Part shown: one piece after another, positions 53,525 through 61,716 of the stretch
Layout: each line of letters starts with the position of its first letter
How positions within the stretch are numbered: the stretch's first letter is position 1
Assembly (NCBI GenBank): GCA_039980135.1
Contig: JBDXCV010000009.1
Span: 319,854 to 383,853, forward strand
Source: Alphaproteobacteria bacterium
GTDB lineage: Bacteria; Pseudomonadota; Alphaproteobacteria; UBA6615
Reading direction: 5' to 3'
Length of the DNA stretch: 64,000 nucleotides
Notes under the pieces: generated by a model
What the model was told of the DNA's origin: nothing
Database searches by the model: none
The model's input: only the letters and a program-made list of their open reading frames with translations
Translations under genes and position numbers: made by a program

Positions 53525-53605
53525 TTGTCTATCGAGCAAAGCACTTACGATATCGAACTCTACGAATGGGCTATAGATCAGTTTGGTAAATCAAGACGGC
53601 GCTAA
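53525..53605 (+). pseudogene. C-terminal remnant of a third sulfotransferase
   Basis: The frame at 53525 encodes SIEQSTYDIELYEWAIDQF then GKSRRR and a stop. It lines up with the end of the neighbouring sulfotransferase (NALDIALYECAKKL), including the shared D-I-x-L-Y-E motif. No start or catalytic part is visible upstream, where a stop occurs at 53453, so this is a leftover end. It overlaps, antisense, the 3' end of the tail-fibre-like gene by 35 bases. Confidence 0.5.
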
Positions 53606-54023
53606 CAGTTGTGTCGTTGCCAATATCCACATCTGTCACGTTCGTGGACCCCACATTGTCACCCGCCATCCCCATGATTGCGTCTGTCTTTCCATTGGGT
53701 CGAACGCGAATGATGAACTGTGAGTAGCCGGCGTCGAGATTGACGTTGCTCACGTTGTTAAGTGCCGAGGGGAAACCTGATGCAGTCCCCGACATGTACG
53801 GCAGCCCCGCAATCAGGATATTGCCGGACGTGGCTCCATCCTTCGCCGTCATCGTAATCGTCGCCCACGCAACAACCAGCTTACCCAGCTTGATGTAAAC
53901 GCCATTCTGCACCGCATACGTCTGCACCCCCGCCACCGTCGCGCCGGCGATCGTCGGTGTCCAGGTGCCGCTCTCATAGTCCGGTGCGCCGGCGATCAGC
54001 CGGCTCAGTGCCTTCAGTCCCAT
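53571..54023 (-). CDS. Tail fibre-like C-terminal domain protein
   Basis: The 150-residue product has DYESGTWTPTIAGAT then QTYAVQNGVYIKLGKLVVAWATI, the G-T-W-T-P-T-x-x-G followed by Y-x-K-I/L-G motif repeatedly seen in receptor-binding domains at the end of phage tail fibres and spikes. It lacks a long fibre shaft, so it may be a fibre tip or the end of a shortened fibre. The sulfotransferase cargo ends inside its 3' end. Confidence 0.7.
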   Translation of the reverse strand: MGLKALSRLIAGAPDYESGTWTPTIAGATVAGVQTYAVQNGVYIKLGKLVVAWATITMTAKDGATSGNILIAGLPYMSGTASGFPSALNNVSNVNLDAGYSQFIIRVRPNGKTDAIMGMAGDNVGSTNVTDVDIGNDTTVSAVLIYQTDL

Positions 54024-54335
54024 CTAGGCGCCCTCCCCGAATGCGAAGTACAGATCCGCGCTGTCCGCGTCGGTGATGCCCGAGACATGGGTCGCCCAGG
54101 CCGGCCGGGTCAGCGCCAGCATCGCCCCGGGCGGCACGGGGATATCGGGCGTGGCGGTGCCCCCTGTCGCGGCGACATCGCTGGTGCCGAACTCGACAAA
54201 CGCGAGCGCGCCGCCGTCGTTGTAGACCAGCACCTGCGCGCCGCTGCCATAGCCGGGCAAGGCGACCCGGTCGCCGGGGCTCGTCGTCGCCTCGAGGTAC
54301 ACGCCCGCGGTCTGTATCTTGATCGGTGTGCTCAT
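54024..54335 (-). CDS. Small beta-rich phage protein
   Basis: ATG 54335 gives 103 residues: STPIKIQTAGVYLEATTSPG, then QVLVYNDGGALAFVEFGTSD and a proline-rich GTATPDIPVPPGAMLALT. Short beta-strands and a composition typical of virion surface proteins are seen; I recall similar small proteins beside tail genes. The stop abuts the start of the tail-fibre-like gene without a gap. Function is not known. Confidence 0.6.
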   Translation of the reverse strand: MSTPIKIQTAGVYLEATTSPGDRVALPGYGSGAQVLVYNDGGALAFVEFGTSDVAATGGTATPDIPVPPGAMLALTRPAWATHVSGITDADSADLYFAFGEGA

Positions 54336-54339
54336 CGGT

Positions 54340-54564
54340 TCATGCTCCCAGTAATGTTTTCTTGCTGATCGGTGTGTCGCCCGGAAGACCCGCACCGCTT
54401 GCCAGGCCCCTGTTTCCGGTCAGGACGGTCGCGGACCGGCCGCGGGCATGGCGCGCGGCGATCACGGCGCGCCGTCGCGCCGCCTCCACGGCCGGGTCGT
54501 CGCGCGTGGGTGCCGGCGGCGCCGGGGGTGGCGGGGGCGGCGGTCTGGAAAACACGGCGCTCAT
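54340..54564 (-). CDS. Small conserved pre-portal phage protein
   Basis: ATG 54564, behind AGGAG, gives 74 residues with a polyproline stretch (SRPPPPPPPAPPAPT), then DPAVEAARRRAVIAARHARG, and the typical ending RSATVLTGNRG plus KKTLLGA. The pattern (P-rich, A-R-G-R-S-x-T-x-L-T-G, final LLGA) recurs in small proteins encoded next to the portal gene in podovirus-like elements, as I recall. The function is unknown; it may act during DNA packaging or internal core assembly. Confidence 0.7.
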   Translation of the reverse strand: MSAVFSRPPPPPPPAPPAPTRDDPAVEAARRRAVIAARHARGRSATVLTGNRGLASGAGLPGDTPISKKTLLGA

Positions 54565-54776
54565 GCTTGTTTCTCCTGTGCAAAATCGTGGGAAGTTGAT
54601 CTGGGACATTGCCCGGACCCGTCGTCGGTGCTTGGATCGGCCCATGGCCTTCTCGTGCGAAATTTCGGCATCGCCCCGGCGCACCCGGTGCAACAGGTTC
54701 GCCGGCATGGTCGCGGTCCTGCTGGTCGCGAAGGCGCCGGCTGCCCCCGTTCAACCCTGAAACAGGAGACTCCATC

Positions 54777-55202
54777 ATGAGCGAAGACCTCCAGCCCCAC
54801 GCCAAACTCACCGTCGCCGGCGCGCGCAAGATCATCCGCGGCGCCGTCGCCAGGGCCGAGGAGATCGGCCAGCCCCAATGCATCGCCGTGGTCGATGACG
54901 GCGGACACCTGCTGGCCTTCATGCGCATGGACGGCGCGTTCGCCCTGTCAAACGACACCGCCATCGCCAAGGCCGTGACCGCCGCGATCTACCGGGACCC
55001 GACCGGCGAGATCGCCGACGGCCCCGACCTCCGCCTCGCCATCGCCACCCAGGGCAAGCGCATCAACCTGCCCGGCGGCCTGCCGATCATCGTCGGCGGC
55101 AAATGCGTCGGCGGCGTCGGTGTCGGCTCGGGCACCGGCGCGCAGGACCGGGAATGCGCGAATGCCGGGCTCGCCATGCTCGACAGCGCGCAGACCTTCT
55201 GA
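54777..55202 (+). CDS. GlcG/HbpS-family heme-degrading domain protein
   Basis: The 141-residue protein fits the GlcG/HbpS family: LTVAGARKIIRGAVARAEEI, QCIAVVDDGGHLLAFMRMDG, AIAKAVTAAI and the glycine-rich NLPGGLPIIVGGKCVGGVGV ending with GAQDRECANAGLAML. Family members bind small ligands such as heme or cobalamin; the glycolate operon copy has no firm role. AGGAG precedes ATG 54777. It is read opposite to the phage genes and stands 132 bases before the FAH-like gene. Confidence 0.88.
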   Translation: MSEDLQPHAKLTVAGARKIIRGAVARAEEIGQPQCIAVVDDGGHLLAFMRMDGAFALSNDTAIAKAVTAAIYRDPTGEIADGPDLRLAIATQGKRINLPGGLPIIVGGKCVGGVGVGSGTGAQDRECANAGLAMLDSAQTF

Positions 55203-55334
55203 AACTTCGCGCAGCCTGTAAAGCAGGACGACCGACGCGCCCCGCATTGGGTGAGATCAGAGCATTCAGAACCCTGGCCCGTTCCCGCTTGAACCGAACC
55301 GGGCCGAAATCCGAAAAGAGAGAATCAGGCAACC

Positions 55335-56354
55335 ATGCGTTTGGTGACATTCGAAGTTCAGACAGTGCTCGGCCGCTTTGAGCGGATCGGCGCGCTCGCC
55401 CACGACACGATCGTCGATCTGACCTCCGCCTATTTCGCGTATCTCGCGCAGTCCGGGGATCTCAACGCCGCCCAGCGGACGGCCCTCGGGCTCGTGCCGC
55501 CCGACATGATCGGCTTCCTCGAAGGTGCGGAGGTCTCGCGCGCGGCCGCCCAGGCGGCCATCGATCATGTCGGCGACTGCCTGAAGTCGGGACCGTCGCC
55601 CGTCGGGCCGGAGGGCGAGCGATTGACTTTCGACAGGGCCGATGTGCGTCTGCTGGCACCGGTGCCGCGCCCGCCGATGATCCGCGACGGCATTCTCATT
55701 CTCGACCATTATCTCGTCGGCATGGAGCGGCTGTTCAAGATTGCCGAGCAGGACCGGATTCCCGAAGCCGCCAAATCGATGCCGATCTTCTGGAAACCGA
55801 GCCGGGGCTCGGTCGCGGGACCGGACGACGATGTGATCTGGCCGAAATACTCCGAACGCCTCGACTATGAGTTCGAGCTCGGCATGTATATCGGCAAGCG
55901 CGGCCGGGACATTCCCGCCGAACGCGCCTGGGATCATGTCGCCGGCTATACGGTCTTCAACGACCTCGGCCTGCGCGATGTCCAGCCCGATGAACTGACA
56001 CTACGCATGGGCCCGGCCAAGGCCAAGGATTTCACGACCTCGAAGGTCATGGGGCCCTGCCTGGTCACCGCGGATGAAATTCCCGATCTCGACGGCCTCA
56101 GGCTGACCACAAAGGTCAACGACGAGATCTGGTTCGACGGGGCGATCAGCGGCTGGTCCTTCACCTTTGCCGAGCTGATCGCCTATGTCTCGCGCGACGA
56201 ATTCGTCGAAGTCGGTGACTTCTTCGGCTCCGGGCCGCCGGCCTACAGCGTCGGCTTCGAAATCGACAAATGGATCAAGCCCGGCGATGTCGTGTCCTGC
56301 GAGATCGAGGGCATCGGCGTGCTGTCGAACCGGATTGTAAAGGCCCAGGCCTGA
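55335..56354 (+). CDS. Fumarylacetoacetate hydrolase family protein
   Basis: The 339-residue product has an N-terminal domain with GRFERIGALAHDTIVDLTSA and the catalytic FAH domain: PIFWKPSRGSVAGPDDDV, the metal-binding YEFELGMYIGKRGRDIPAER, GYTVFNDLGLRDVQ and the end KPGDVVSCEIEGIGVLSNRI. Such enzymes split C-C bonds or decarboxylate/isomerise diketo acids using Mg2+. It follows the GlcG gene on the same strand and looks like a small metabolic operon placed inside the phage cluster. Confidence 0.88.
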   Translation: MRLVTFEVQTVLGRFERIGALAHDTIVDLTSAYFAYLAQSGDLNAAQRTALGLVPPDMIGFLEGAEVSRAAAQAAIDHVGDCLKSGPSPVGPEGERLTFDRADVRLLAPVPRPPMIRDGILILDHYLVGMERLFKIAEQDRIPEAAKSMPIFWKPSRGSVAGPDDDVIWPKYSERLDYEFELGMYIGKRGRDIPAERAWDHVAGYTVFNDLGLRDVQPDELTLRMGPAKAKDFTTSKVMGPCLVTADEIPDLDGLRLTTKVNDEIWFDGAISGWSFTFAELIAYVSRDEFVEVGDFFGSGPPAYSVGFEIDKWIKPGDVVSCEIEGIGVLSNRIVKAQA

Positions 56355-56443
56355 GCGGCAGCCGGATTCGCTATTCATCGTCGAAGGCACATGCGTCGGC
56401 GGGGTCGGCGGCGCGTAATCATTCCAAAGCTTTACCGGATCAA

Positions 56444-58594
56444 TTAGCGGCCCGGCCGAATCGCGTCGCGAAACATTCCGACAAGGTTCTGGGTCGGTGG
56501 CTCCGCGGATTTATCAAAACCGATGGAATCCGGAGAGAGCGTCGCCATGAGGTCCGTAAACGGAACGCCCTTCAGAATATCCTGCGCATCGGGAGACGCC
56601 GTGAGGAGCCTGATCGCCTGTGCCCGTCCACGGTAGAATCCGGAAATGCGCTGGAGATACCGGTAGCGGTTCACGATGATCTGAACGAGGTAGATCAGCA
56701 ATGCGACGATGGCAATTCGCGTTGCGATCCGGCTCGCCCGGCGCAATTCGTCGGCGTCGGTCAGCGCGCGCGACAATTGCTCCACCCCGCCCTGAACGCT
56801 TGCCAGCGTGTCATTCTGCTGCGCCAGCGCGTTACTCGTATCGTTCTGCAATGCGGTAACCCGGCGTTCGGAATCGAGATTCTGAAGCCATCGGTTGCGC
56901 GTATCGGTCGCCAGACTGCGCTCAAGGTCCGTACCCGGCGGATACCCGGAAGTCCCATCCGACAGCAACTCGACCATGCCGTTGAGCGTATCCGTCACCA
57001 GTTCCGGACGGTCGGTCCTTTCTCCGTCAAGCGACCACGCCTTCCAGGGGCCGTCCTGATCCGAACCAATCCAGAGCTGCCAGATGCTCTCGCCGAGCAC
57101 GTAAAGTTCGTTTGATCGAACGGCGCTGAGCGCCGACGGCGTACCGGAAACCCGCTCACCAAAGTCATCCTCGGGCCGCACAACCTCCCACATATCTCCA
57201 TCGCGGGAATAGATCAGGACGGCACCTCCGGCGCCTCTGCCACTCTCGCTGCCTGCCGCGACCACCACGCCGTTCGACATCCTTGTCAGACCGAAAAGCG
57301 AGCCACCGATTCGATTTCCGTTTTTGTCGACGGGACGAACGGGCGACCAGTCGACTCCGTTTTTCGATCGCAGAAGAAGCGCCCTTGATTCGAAAAAAGA
57401 GGCCCCTTCGCGGCCCACGGCGATCAGGCTGCCATCGGACAAAGTCTGGGCATTGAAGAGACTGCCCTGAATCGGCTTTCCGGTGACGCTCAGGGGTCGC
57501 ACGGATGTCCAGTTTCGACCGTCGGCCGACCGCAGGATGTCGATTTCAAATTCGCCCGACCTTGCGTTCTCGGTCCGAACTTCCTTGTTGCCAAAAGCGA
57601 TCAACGCATTGTCGGGTGCAACGACCAGAGAAAGTACAACGCTGTCGATCCGCGTAGCGTTCGCAGTCTGCGCCGCGACCTCCGTCCATGCCTGGCCGTC
57701 GGGAGACGTCATGATCAAGGCGGATGCGCTTTCATCGAGTTCAATGCCGCCGTTGCCTTCATGCTCCTCGACCCCGCCGGCGACCAACGTTCCATCCGGC
57801 TTTAACGTCACGGTGAACAACGTACCGTTGATCAATTCACCAGCTGCGTCGTTCGGGCGGACAGCTTCCCAGTTCACGCCGTCAAACGAGCGCGCGACAA
57901 ACACGGTATTCGTATCGAATTCCGAGACCTCGCCCCCGACGGCGACGAAACCGCCTTCGGCGGTCTGCACAATTCCGTAAAGCACTCCCGGAAACTCGTC
58001 GTCGAAATCATCCCCGAGGTTTGCGGCAGACCAGTCTGTGCCATTCGACGAGTTCAGGATGATCATGTCGCCGTCGAAGCTCGTGTCGCTCGTTCCGACG
58101 GCTATGATGGTCCCGTCCCGCGCCACGAGAGATGCGAAGATGTCGTAGTCATACTCGTCATCCAGATCCTCCGCCTGGCTTCGCCAGAATGCGAACGGTT
58201 GGCTCAGGCTCGCGGACAATCTTTCAACAAGCTCGCTGCGCACCATCGACGATTGATCGAGATCGGCCTGGATTTGCGCAAGCTCGTTTCCAAGCGCATC
58301 GAAACGTTCCTGGGATTGCCCAACTTGAACTTCCAACTGACCGACAGCCCGTTCGACATTCTCGACAGCCTCATTCGCCGGCGCACCACCGAATTTTTCG
58401 GTCGTCCAGAAGTCGATCTGGCCAACCAGCGGGGGCAGGATCAGGATCAATCCCACGCCGACCACGACGATAAGCAGAATAAGACGAAACTGGACGGCGG
58501 CCTGCTTGCCGAGGGCCTCGGCGCGTTCCTCGCACCACGCGGCAATCCCGTTTGCGGATTCGATTATCCCGGTGTGGCCATTTCCATCGGTCAT
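56444..58594 (-). CDS. Two-pass membrane protein with coiled coils and Asp-box propeller
   Basis: Of 716 residues, 37-58 form one membrane helix and about 627-642 a second. Between them lie a coiled coil (about 78-120) and six or seven Asp-box-type repeats, e.g. VARSFDGVNWEAVRP, ILRSADGRNWTSVRP, LLRSKNGVDWSPVRP, IYSRDGDMWEVV (pattern S-x-D/N-G-x-x-W), which form a sialidase-like beta-propeller. A second coil precedes the C-terminal helix, and a ~70-residue cytoplasmic tail ends it. The large loop is predicted to face the periplasm. It lies between the large terminase and the pre-portal gene, a spot where phages carry accessory genes. No matching family is known to me. Confidence 0.65.
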   Translation of the reverse strand: MTDGNGHTGIIESANGIAAWCEERAEALGKQAAVQFRLILLIVVVGVGLILILPPLVGQIDFWTTEKFGGAPANEAVENVERAVGQLEVQVGQSQERFDALGNELAQIQADLDQSSMVRSELVERLSASLSQPFAFWRSQAEDLDDEYDYDIFASLVARDGTIIAVGTSDTSFDGDMIILNSSNGTDWSAANLGDDFDDEFPGVLYGIVQTAEGGFVAVGGEVSEFDTNTVFVARSFDGVNWEAVRPNDAAGELINGTLFTVTLKPDGTLVAGGVEEHEGNGGIELDESASALIMTSPDGQAWTEVAAQTANATRIDSVVLSLVVAPDNALIAFGNKEVRTENARSGEFEIDILRSADGRNWTSVRPLSVTGKPIQGSLFNAQTLSDGSLIAVGREGASFFESRALLLRSKNGVDWSPVRPVDKNGNRIGGSLFGLTRMSNGVVVAAGSESGRGAGGAVLIYSRDGDMWEVVRPEDDFGERVSGTPSALSAVRSNELYVLGESIWQLWIGSDQDGPWKAWSLDGERTDRPELVTDTLNGMVELLSDGTSGYPPGTDLERSLATDTRNRWLQNLDSERRVTALQNDTSNALAQQNDTLASVQGGVEQLSRALTDADELRRASRIATRIAIVALLIYLVQIIVNRYRYLQRISGFYRGRAQAIRLLTASPDAQDILKGVPFTDLMATLSPDSIGFDKSAEPPTQNLVGMFRDAIRPGR

Positions 58595-58793
58595 AGAACC
58601 CCACAGCCTGGATCACCGCCCCGGCGCGGGACGAACAGGCTACCCCCTGATTTCCGGGCGCACCAACCCCCGACCCGTTACCGGGAATAGGTGCAAGCAA
58701 TAGTTATCGCCCGTCAAAATTGTGCGCCATCGTCGCGCCAACCTCAAGTCCGCATCTCTCCGAGGCGAGTCCGCCGCCTGTACGACGTGGCCC
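58595..58793. other. Intergenic region between terminase and Asp-box gene
   Basis: About 200 bases with no gene. Nothing beyond the probable promoter and ribosome site of the Asp-box gene could be seen. Confidence 0.5.
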
Positions 58794-60293
58794 TCATGCA
58801 AACGGGTCCCAGTCCATCCCCACCGTCGCCGGGAAATCCTGCACCGGCGCGGGCGGGTGATACCCCACGGCGAACATCCGGAACGCGTCCGCGCCGTGGG
58901 ACGCCCCGTCGTGATGCGGCCGGTCGCGCCACACCCCGCGCTTGTCGTCCCAGGCCCGGCGATACCCGTCCAGGTGCCGCAGCCCCGCGTCGCAACGGCC
59001 GCCGTCGAACCAGCAGCGCGCCAGCGCATTGCGTACCGCCTGGATATCCGTGCTCATCTCCGTCGTGCGCGGCACGGTGACGATCGGGCGCAGGCCCAGA
59101 TCCTCCAGCATCCGCCGGCGCGACAGCCCGCTGCCCAGTTCGCGCACCTCCACGTCATGGGGCAGATAGTGACGCCCATAGGTATAGGGCCGGTCGCGCA
59201 GCGCCTGGACATAGTGCGCCAGCCCCTCCCCCTCGTTTTCGTAATAGTCGATGAAGCGGTCCTCGCGCCCGGCGCGCTGGTGAAACCAGATCGCGTTCAC
59301 ATCGTTGATGCCCAAATCCCAGAACGTGTTGACCGGCAACGCCGGATCATGCGGCAGGCCCAGGATACGCCCCTCGCCGCGCACCCGGTCCATCTCGCGC
59401 GCGTAATACGCCCCCGTCACCGAGGCGGCGAAGGCCTCGTCCGGGGTCGAGGGAAACTCGCGGCGCATCGCGTCGCCCTGTTGCGCGGCCTTGCGCACAT
59501 ACCAGGCCTTCTGTTCGGGGCCGAGCGCGATTCCCGCGGCGGCCAGGTCGGCGAAGTACCGCGCCTGTCGTTCGGGGATCACCACATCTTCGGGCGCCAG
59601 CGCATAGCCGGGATGGCGCCACCAGGGGAAAAAGTGAAACCGGAAATCCAGTGCGGTCAGCGGCGCGCCTTCCTTCGCCCGGTTGCGGGCTTGCGTGCAG
59701 AATTCGTGGAAGTCTCCCTCGCGGCCTTCCGCGGTGGATTCGATGAAAATGGTCTGCCCCGGATGTACCGTGTTCAGCGCCCCGGCCCTGATCTCGGCTG
59801 CCTTGTCCGGGTACCGCGCACAGATTTTCCCATGCTCGGAGATATGCAGATACTGGAACGTGCCCGAGCGCAGGCTCGTCCCCACCCGCAGGCTCGAACC
59901 GTTGGCGAACGCCAGCTCGCGCGCCGAGTTCCCGACCGTCGGGATCACGCGGCGCAGCGCGCGGGGCAACTGCTGGTAGGGATAGCGTATCTTCTCCTTG
60001 AAGATGGCCTCCGCGTCGTGAAGCGTGTGGGCCAGCGTTCCCGCCGTCGTGTTGGCGGTGAACAGACACGCGTCGAGAATCAGCAGCTGAATGAAAGTCG
60101 TCATGCCCAGCTGGCGGGCCTTGAGCACGATGTTGAGCGAATGCAGATCGTCGAAAAGTGCGGCCTGCGCCCGGTTCATCGTGAACTTCACCCGCCGGCC
60201 ATACGCGTCCTTGATCCAGTAGAGATTGTTGAGACGCCAGCGGCGGTCGGAGAACCGCGCGAGGGCCGCCTCGCGATCCGGGTCGCCGGTCAT
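58794..60293 (-). CDS. Terminase large subunit
   Basis: The 499-residue ATPase/nuclease has a packaging Walker A-like segment VLKARQLGMTTF near residues 56-67, an ISEHGKI segment at the Walker B position, and the conserved TIFIESTAEGREGDF of this terminase group. The nuclease domain begins FWDLGINDVNAIW, with conserved acidic residues spaced as in RNase H-fold terminases. It cuts and packages phage DNA into the capsid. ATG 60293 overlaps the small terminase stop by four bases. Confidence 0.92.
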   Translation of the reverse strand: MTGDPDREAALARFSDRRWRLNNLYWIKDAYGRRVKFTMNRAQAALFDDLHSLNIVLKARQLGMTTFIQLLILDACLFTANTTAGTLAHTLHDAEAIFKEKIRYPYQQLPRALRRVIPTVGNSARELAFANGSSLRVGTSLRSGTFQYLHISEHGKICARYPDKAAEIRAGALNTVHPGQTIFIESTAEGREGDFHEFCTQARNRAKEGAPLTALDFRFHFFPWWRHPGYALAPEDVVIPERQARYFADLAAAGIALGPEQKAWYVRKAAQQGDAMRREFPSTPDEAFAASVTGAYYAREMDRVRGEGRILGLPHDPALPVNTFWDLGINDVNAIWFHQRAGREDRFIDYYENEGEGLAHYVQALRDRPYTYGRHYLPHDVEVRELGSGLSRRRMLEDLGLRPIVTVPRTTEMSTDIQAVRNALARCWFDGGRCDAGLRHLDGYRRAWDDKRGVWRDRPHHDGASHGADAFRMFAVGYHPPAPVQDFPATVGMDWDPFA

Positions 60294-60805
60294 TTCCGCC
60301 GTCCCGCACCCGGGCGGGCGCCGCCCTGGGCAAATCCGCGCGGGACTTCGGGGGTCGCGTCGCGCGGCACGTCGCCGCCGTCGATCTCGCGCAGGAGGCT
60401 CCGGAGATCGTCAGCCTCCGCGCGCGCGGCTTGGCCGCCATAGCGGCTCGGACGGCGCGCCTGAAGAAGCTGCATCAGCATCCGGTCCGAGTATTTCGTG
60501 ACCGCGCCGATCTTTTCGCCCCGGAAATAAATCGGCTCTTCATGTCCGGCGACCGCGCGGCGGATCGCCTCATCCTCCGCCGCGTCGATACCGATTTCCA
60601 GCGCCTCGTCCCAGGCTTTCGCAAACGCCGGATCGGCCCGGCGAATCCGGTACCACTTCGCGCGATAAACACAGGTCGCCTGTGACGCGGCCGTTACACT
60701 GGCGGTCTCGGCCAGCACCTCGAGGAAAAGTTCGCGCTTCGCCTTGTTGACCCGAACGGAGCCATGGGGTCGGCGGTGGCTCGGCCATGTGTTTCCGTGC
60801 GCCAT
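60290..60805 (-). CDS. Terminase small subunit
   Basis: ATG 60805, eight bases behind GGAGG, gives 171 residues. The N-terminal ~50 residues form a helix-turn-helix (ELFLEVLAETASVTAASQAT); the middle RIRRADPAFAKAWDEALEIG and later KYSDRMLMQLLQARRPSRYG match small terminases that recognise the packaging site. A further GTG at 60889, also behind GGAGG, is in the same frame and would add 28 residues spanning a terminator hairpin. The C-terminus is Gly/Arg-rich. Confidence 0.86.
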   Translation of the reverse strand: MAHGNTWPSHRRPHGSVRVNKAKRELFLEVLAETASVTAASQATCVYRAKWYRIRRADPAFAKAWDEALEIGIDAAEDEAIRRAVAGHEEPIYFRGEKIGAVTKYSDRMLMQLLQARRPSRYGGQAARAEADDLRSLLREIDGGDVPRDATPEVPRGFAQGGARPGAGRRK

Positions 60806-60830
60806 GGAAAAATCCTCCGACGTGCAAACG

Positions 60831-60859
60831 AAAAAACCCGCCGGAGGGACCCCGGCGGG
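60831..60859 (-). terminator. Terminator in the leader of the terminase operon
   Basis: On the minus strand CCGGCGGG partner arms (CCCGCCGG-loop-CCGGCGGG) are followed by TTTTTT. It stands 26 bases before ATG 60805 on the same strand as the phage genes, with no gene ending before it on that strand. It would stop transcripts started upstream unless they are antiterminated or translated through. Confidence 0.82.
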
Positions 60860-61040
60860 CGCAACTTTGTGATCATGAATTTCGTGCACGCTAGTCCTCC
60901 GCAACAAGGAATGCAAAAATCTAGTGCAGGCTGAGCGGCGGTCACTCAAGTTCCACATAGACCGTCGTTCAGCAACACCCTGACTCCAGGCGCGAAGCGG
61001 CTGACCTGCTGAACACAAATGCACAAACGGAGATACCGCC

Positions 61041-61682
61041 ATGGCCACATTGCGCATCTGTTTCGTCGGCGACAGCATCACGGTCGGCAGCGGCGACGCC
61101 GGATTTCTCGGCTGGCCCGGCCATCTCTGCGTGGCGGAGACCGCCCGCGGCCATGACATCACGCTGTACAACAACGGCGTACGCGGCGACACGAGCGCGA
61201 TGATCCGGCCGCGCTGGCGCGCCGAATGCGACTCACGCCTGCCGGACCATGTGAACGGCCGCCTCGTCTTCTCCTTCGGCGTGAACGACATGGCGGAGGA
61301 AAGCGGAGCGGGCATCCGGGTGCCCGTCGAGGAGTCCGTCGCCAACGCCCGTGCGATGCTCACCGAGGCGCGCGACTGGCGCCCGACACTGATGCTCGGC
61401 CCCATCCCGGTCATCGAGGACATGCAGCCCTATATTTTCCCCAACGGCATCGCTTACGACTTCAACAACGCGCGCATCGCCGAACTCAACCGGCGCTACG
61501 CGGATTTGTGCGACGAGCTGGCCGTTCCCTACCTGGATATTTTCGCGACATTGCACGGCAACCCGAACTGGGAGACCGCGCAACGAAATTGTGATGGCGT
61601 GCATGTGCTGGGCGATGGCTACGCCATGATCGCCGCGCTGATCGCGGAATGGCCGGCCTGGCGCGCCTGGTTGGATGCGTAA
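61041..61682 (+). CDS. SGNH/GDSL hydrolase
   Basis: The 213-residue protein has block I FVGDSITVG, with Ser11 as nucleophile; the glycine block NNGVRGDT; the asparagine block FGVND; and the His block CDGVHVLGDGY. Thus all four SGNH residues are present. It lacks a signal peptide, so it should be cytoplasmic. Esterase or thioesterase activity on small acyl esters is likely. It starts 150 bases past the phage small terminase and is divergent from it; its position makes it a possible host flank. Confidence 0.9.
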   Translation: MATLRICFVGDSITVGSGDAGFLGWPGHLCVAETARGHDITLYNNGVRGDTSAMIRPRWRAECDSRLPDHVNGRLVFSFGVNDMAEESGAGIRVPVEESVANARAMLTEARDWRPTLMLGPIPVIEDMQPYIFPNGIAYDFNNARIAELNRRYADLCDELAVPYLDIFATLHGNPNWETAQRNCDGVHVLGDGYAMIAALIAEWPAWRAWLDA

Positions 61683-61716
61683 AAACCCCGTGACCGCGCG
61701 TTTGCGGCCCATGGGC

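Larger units (their letters stand above)
43137..60889. mobile_element. Prophage-like podovirus-type particle gene cluster with cargo
   Basis: Terminase small and large subunits, portal, capsid, two tail-tube proteins, and Gp13-like, Gp14-like and Bbp19 proteins appear in order on the minus strand, matching short-tailed phage head and neck genes. Three insertions carry cargo: sulfotransferases (51987-53605), GlcG and FAH-like genes (54777-56354) and an Asp-box membrane protein (56444-58594). No integrase, excisionase, repressor, polymerase, endolysin or holin was recognised, so it is either a defective prophage or a domesticated particle. The exact ends are not known; coordinates mark the first and last phage-type genes. 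Confidence 0.8.
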
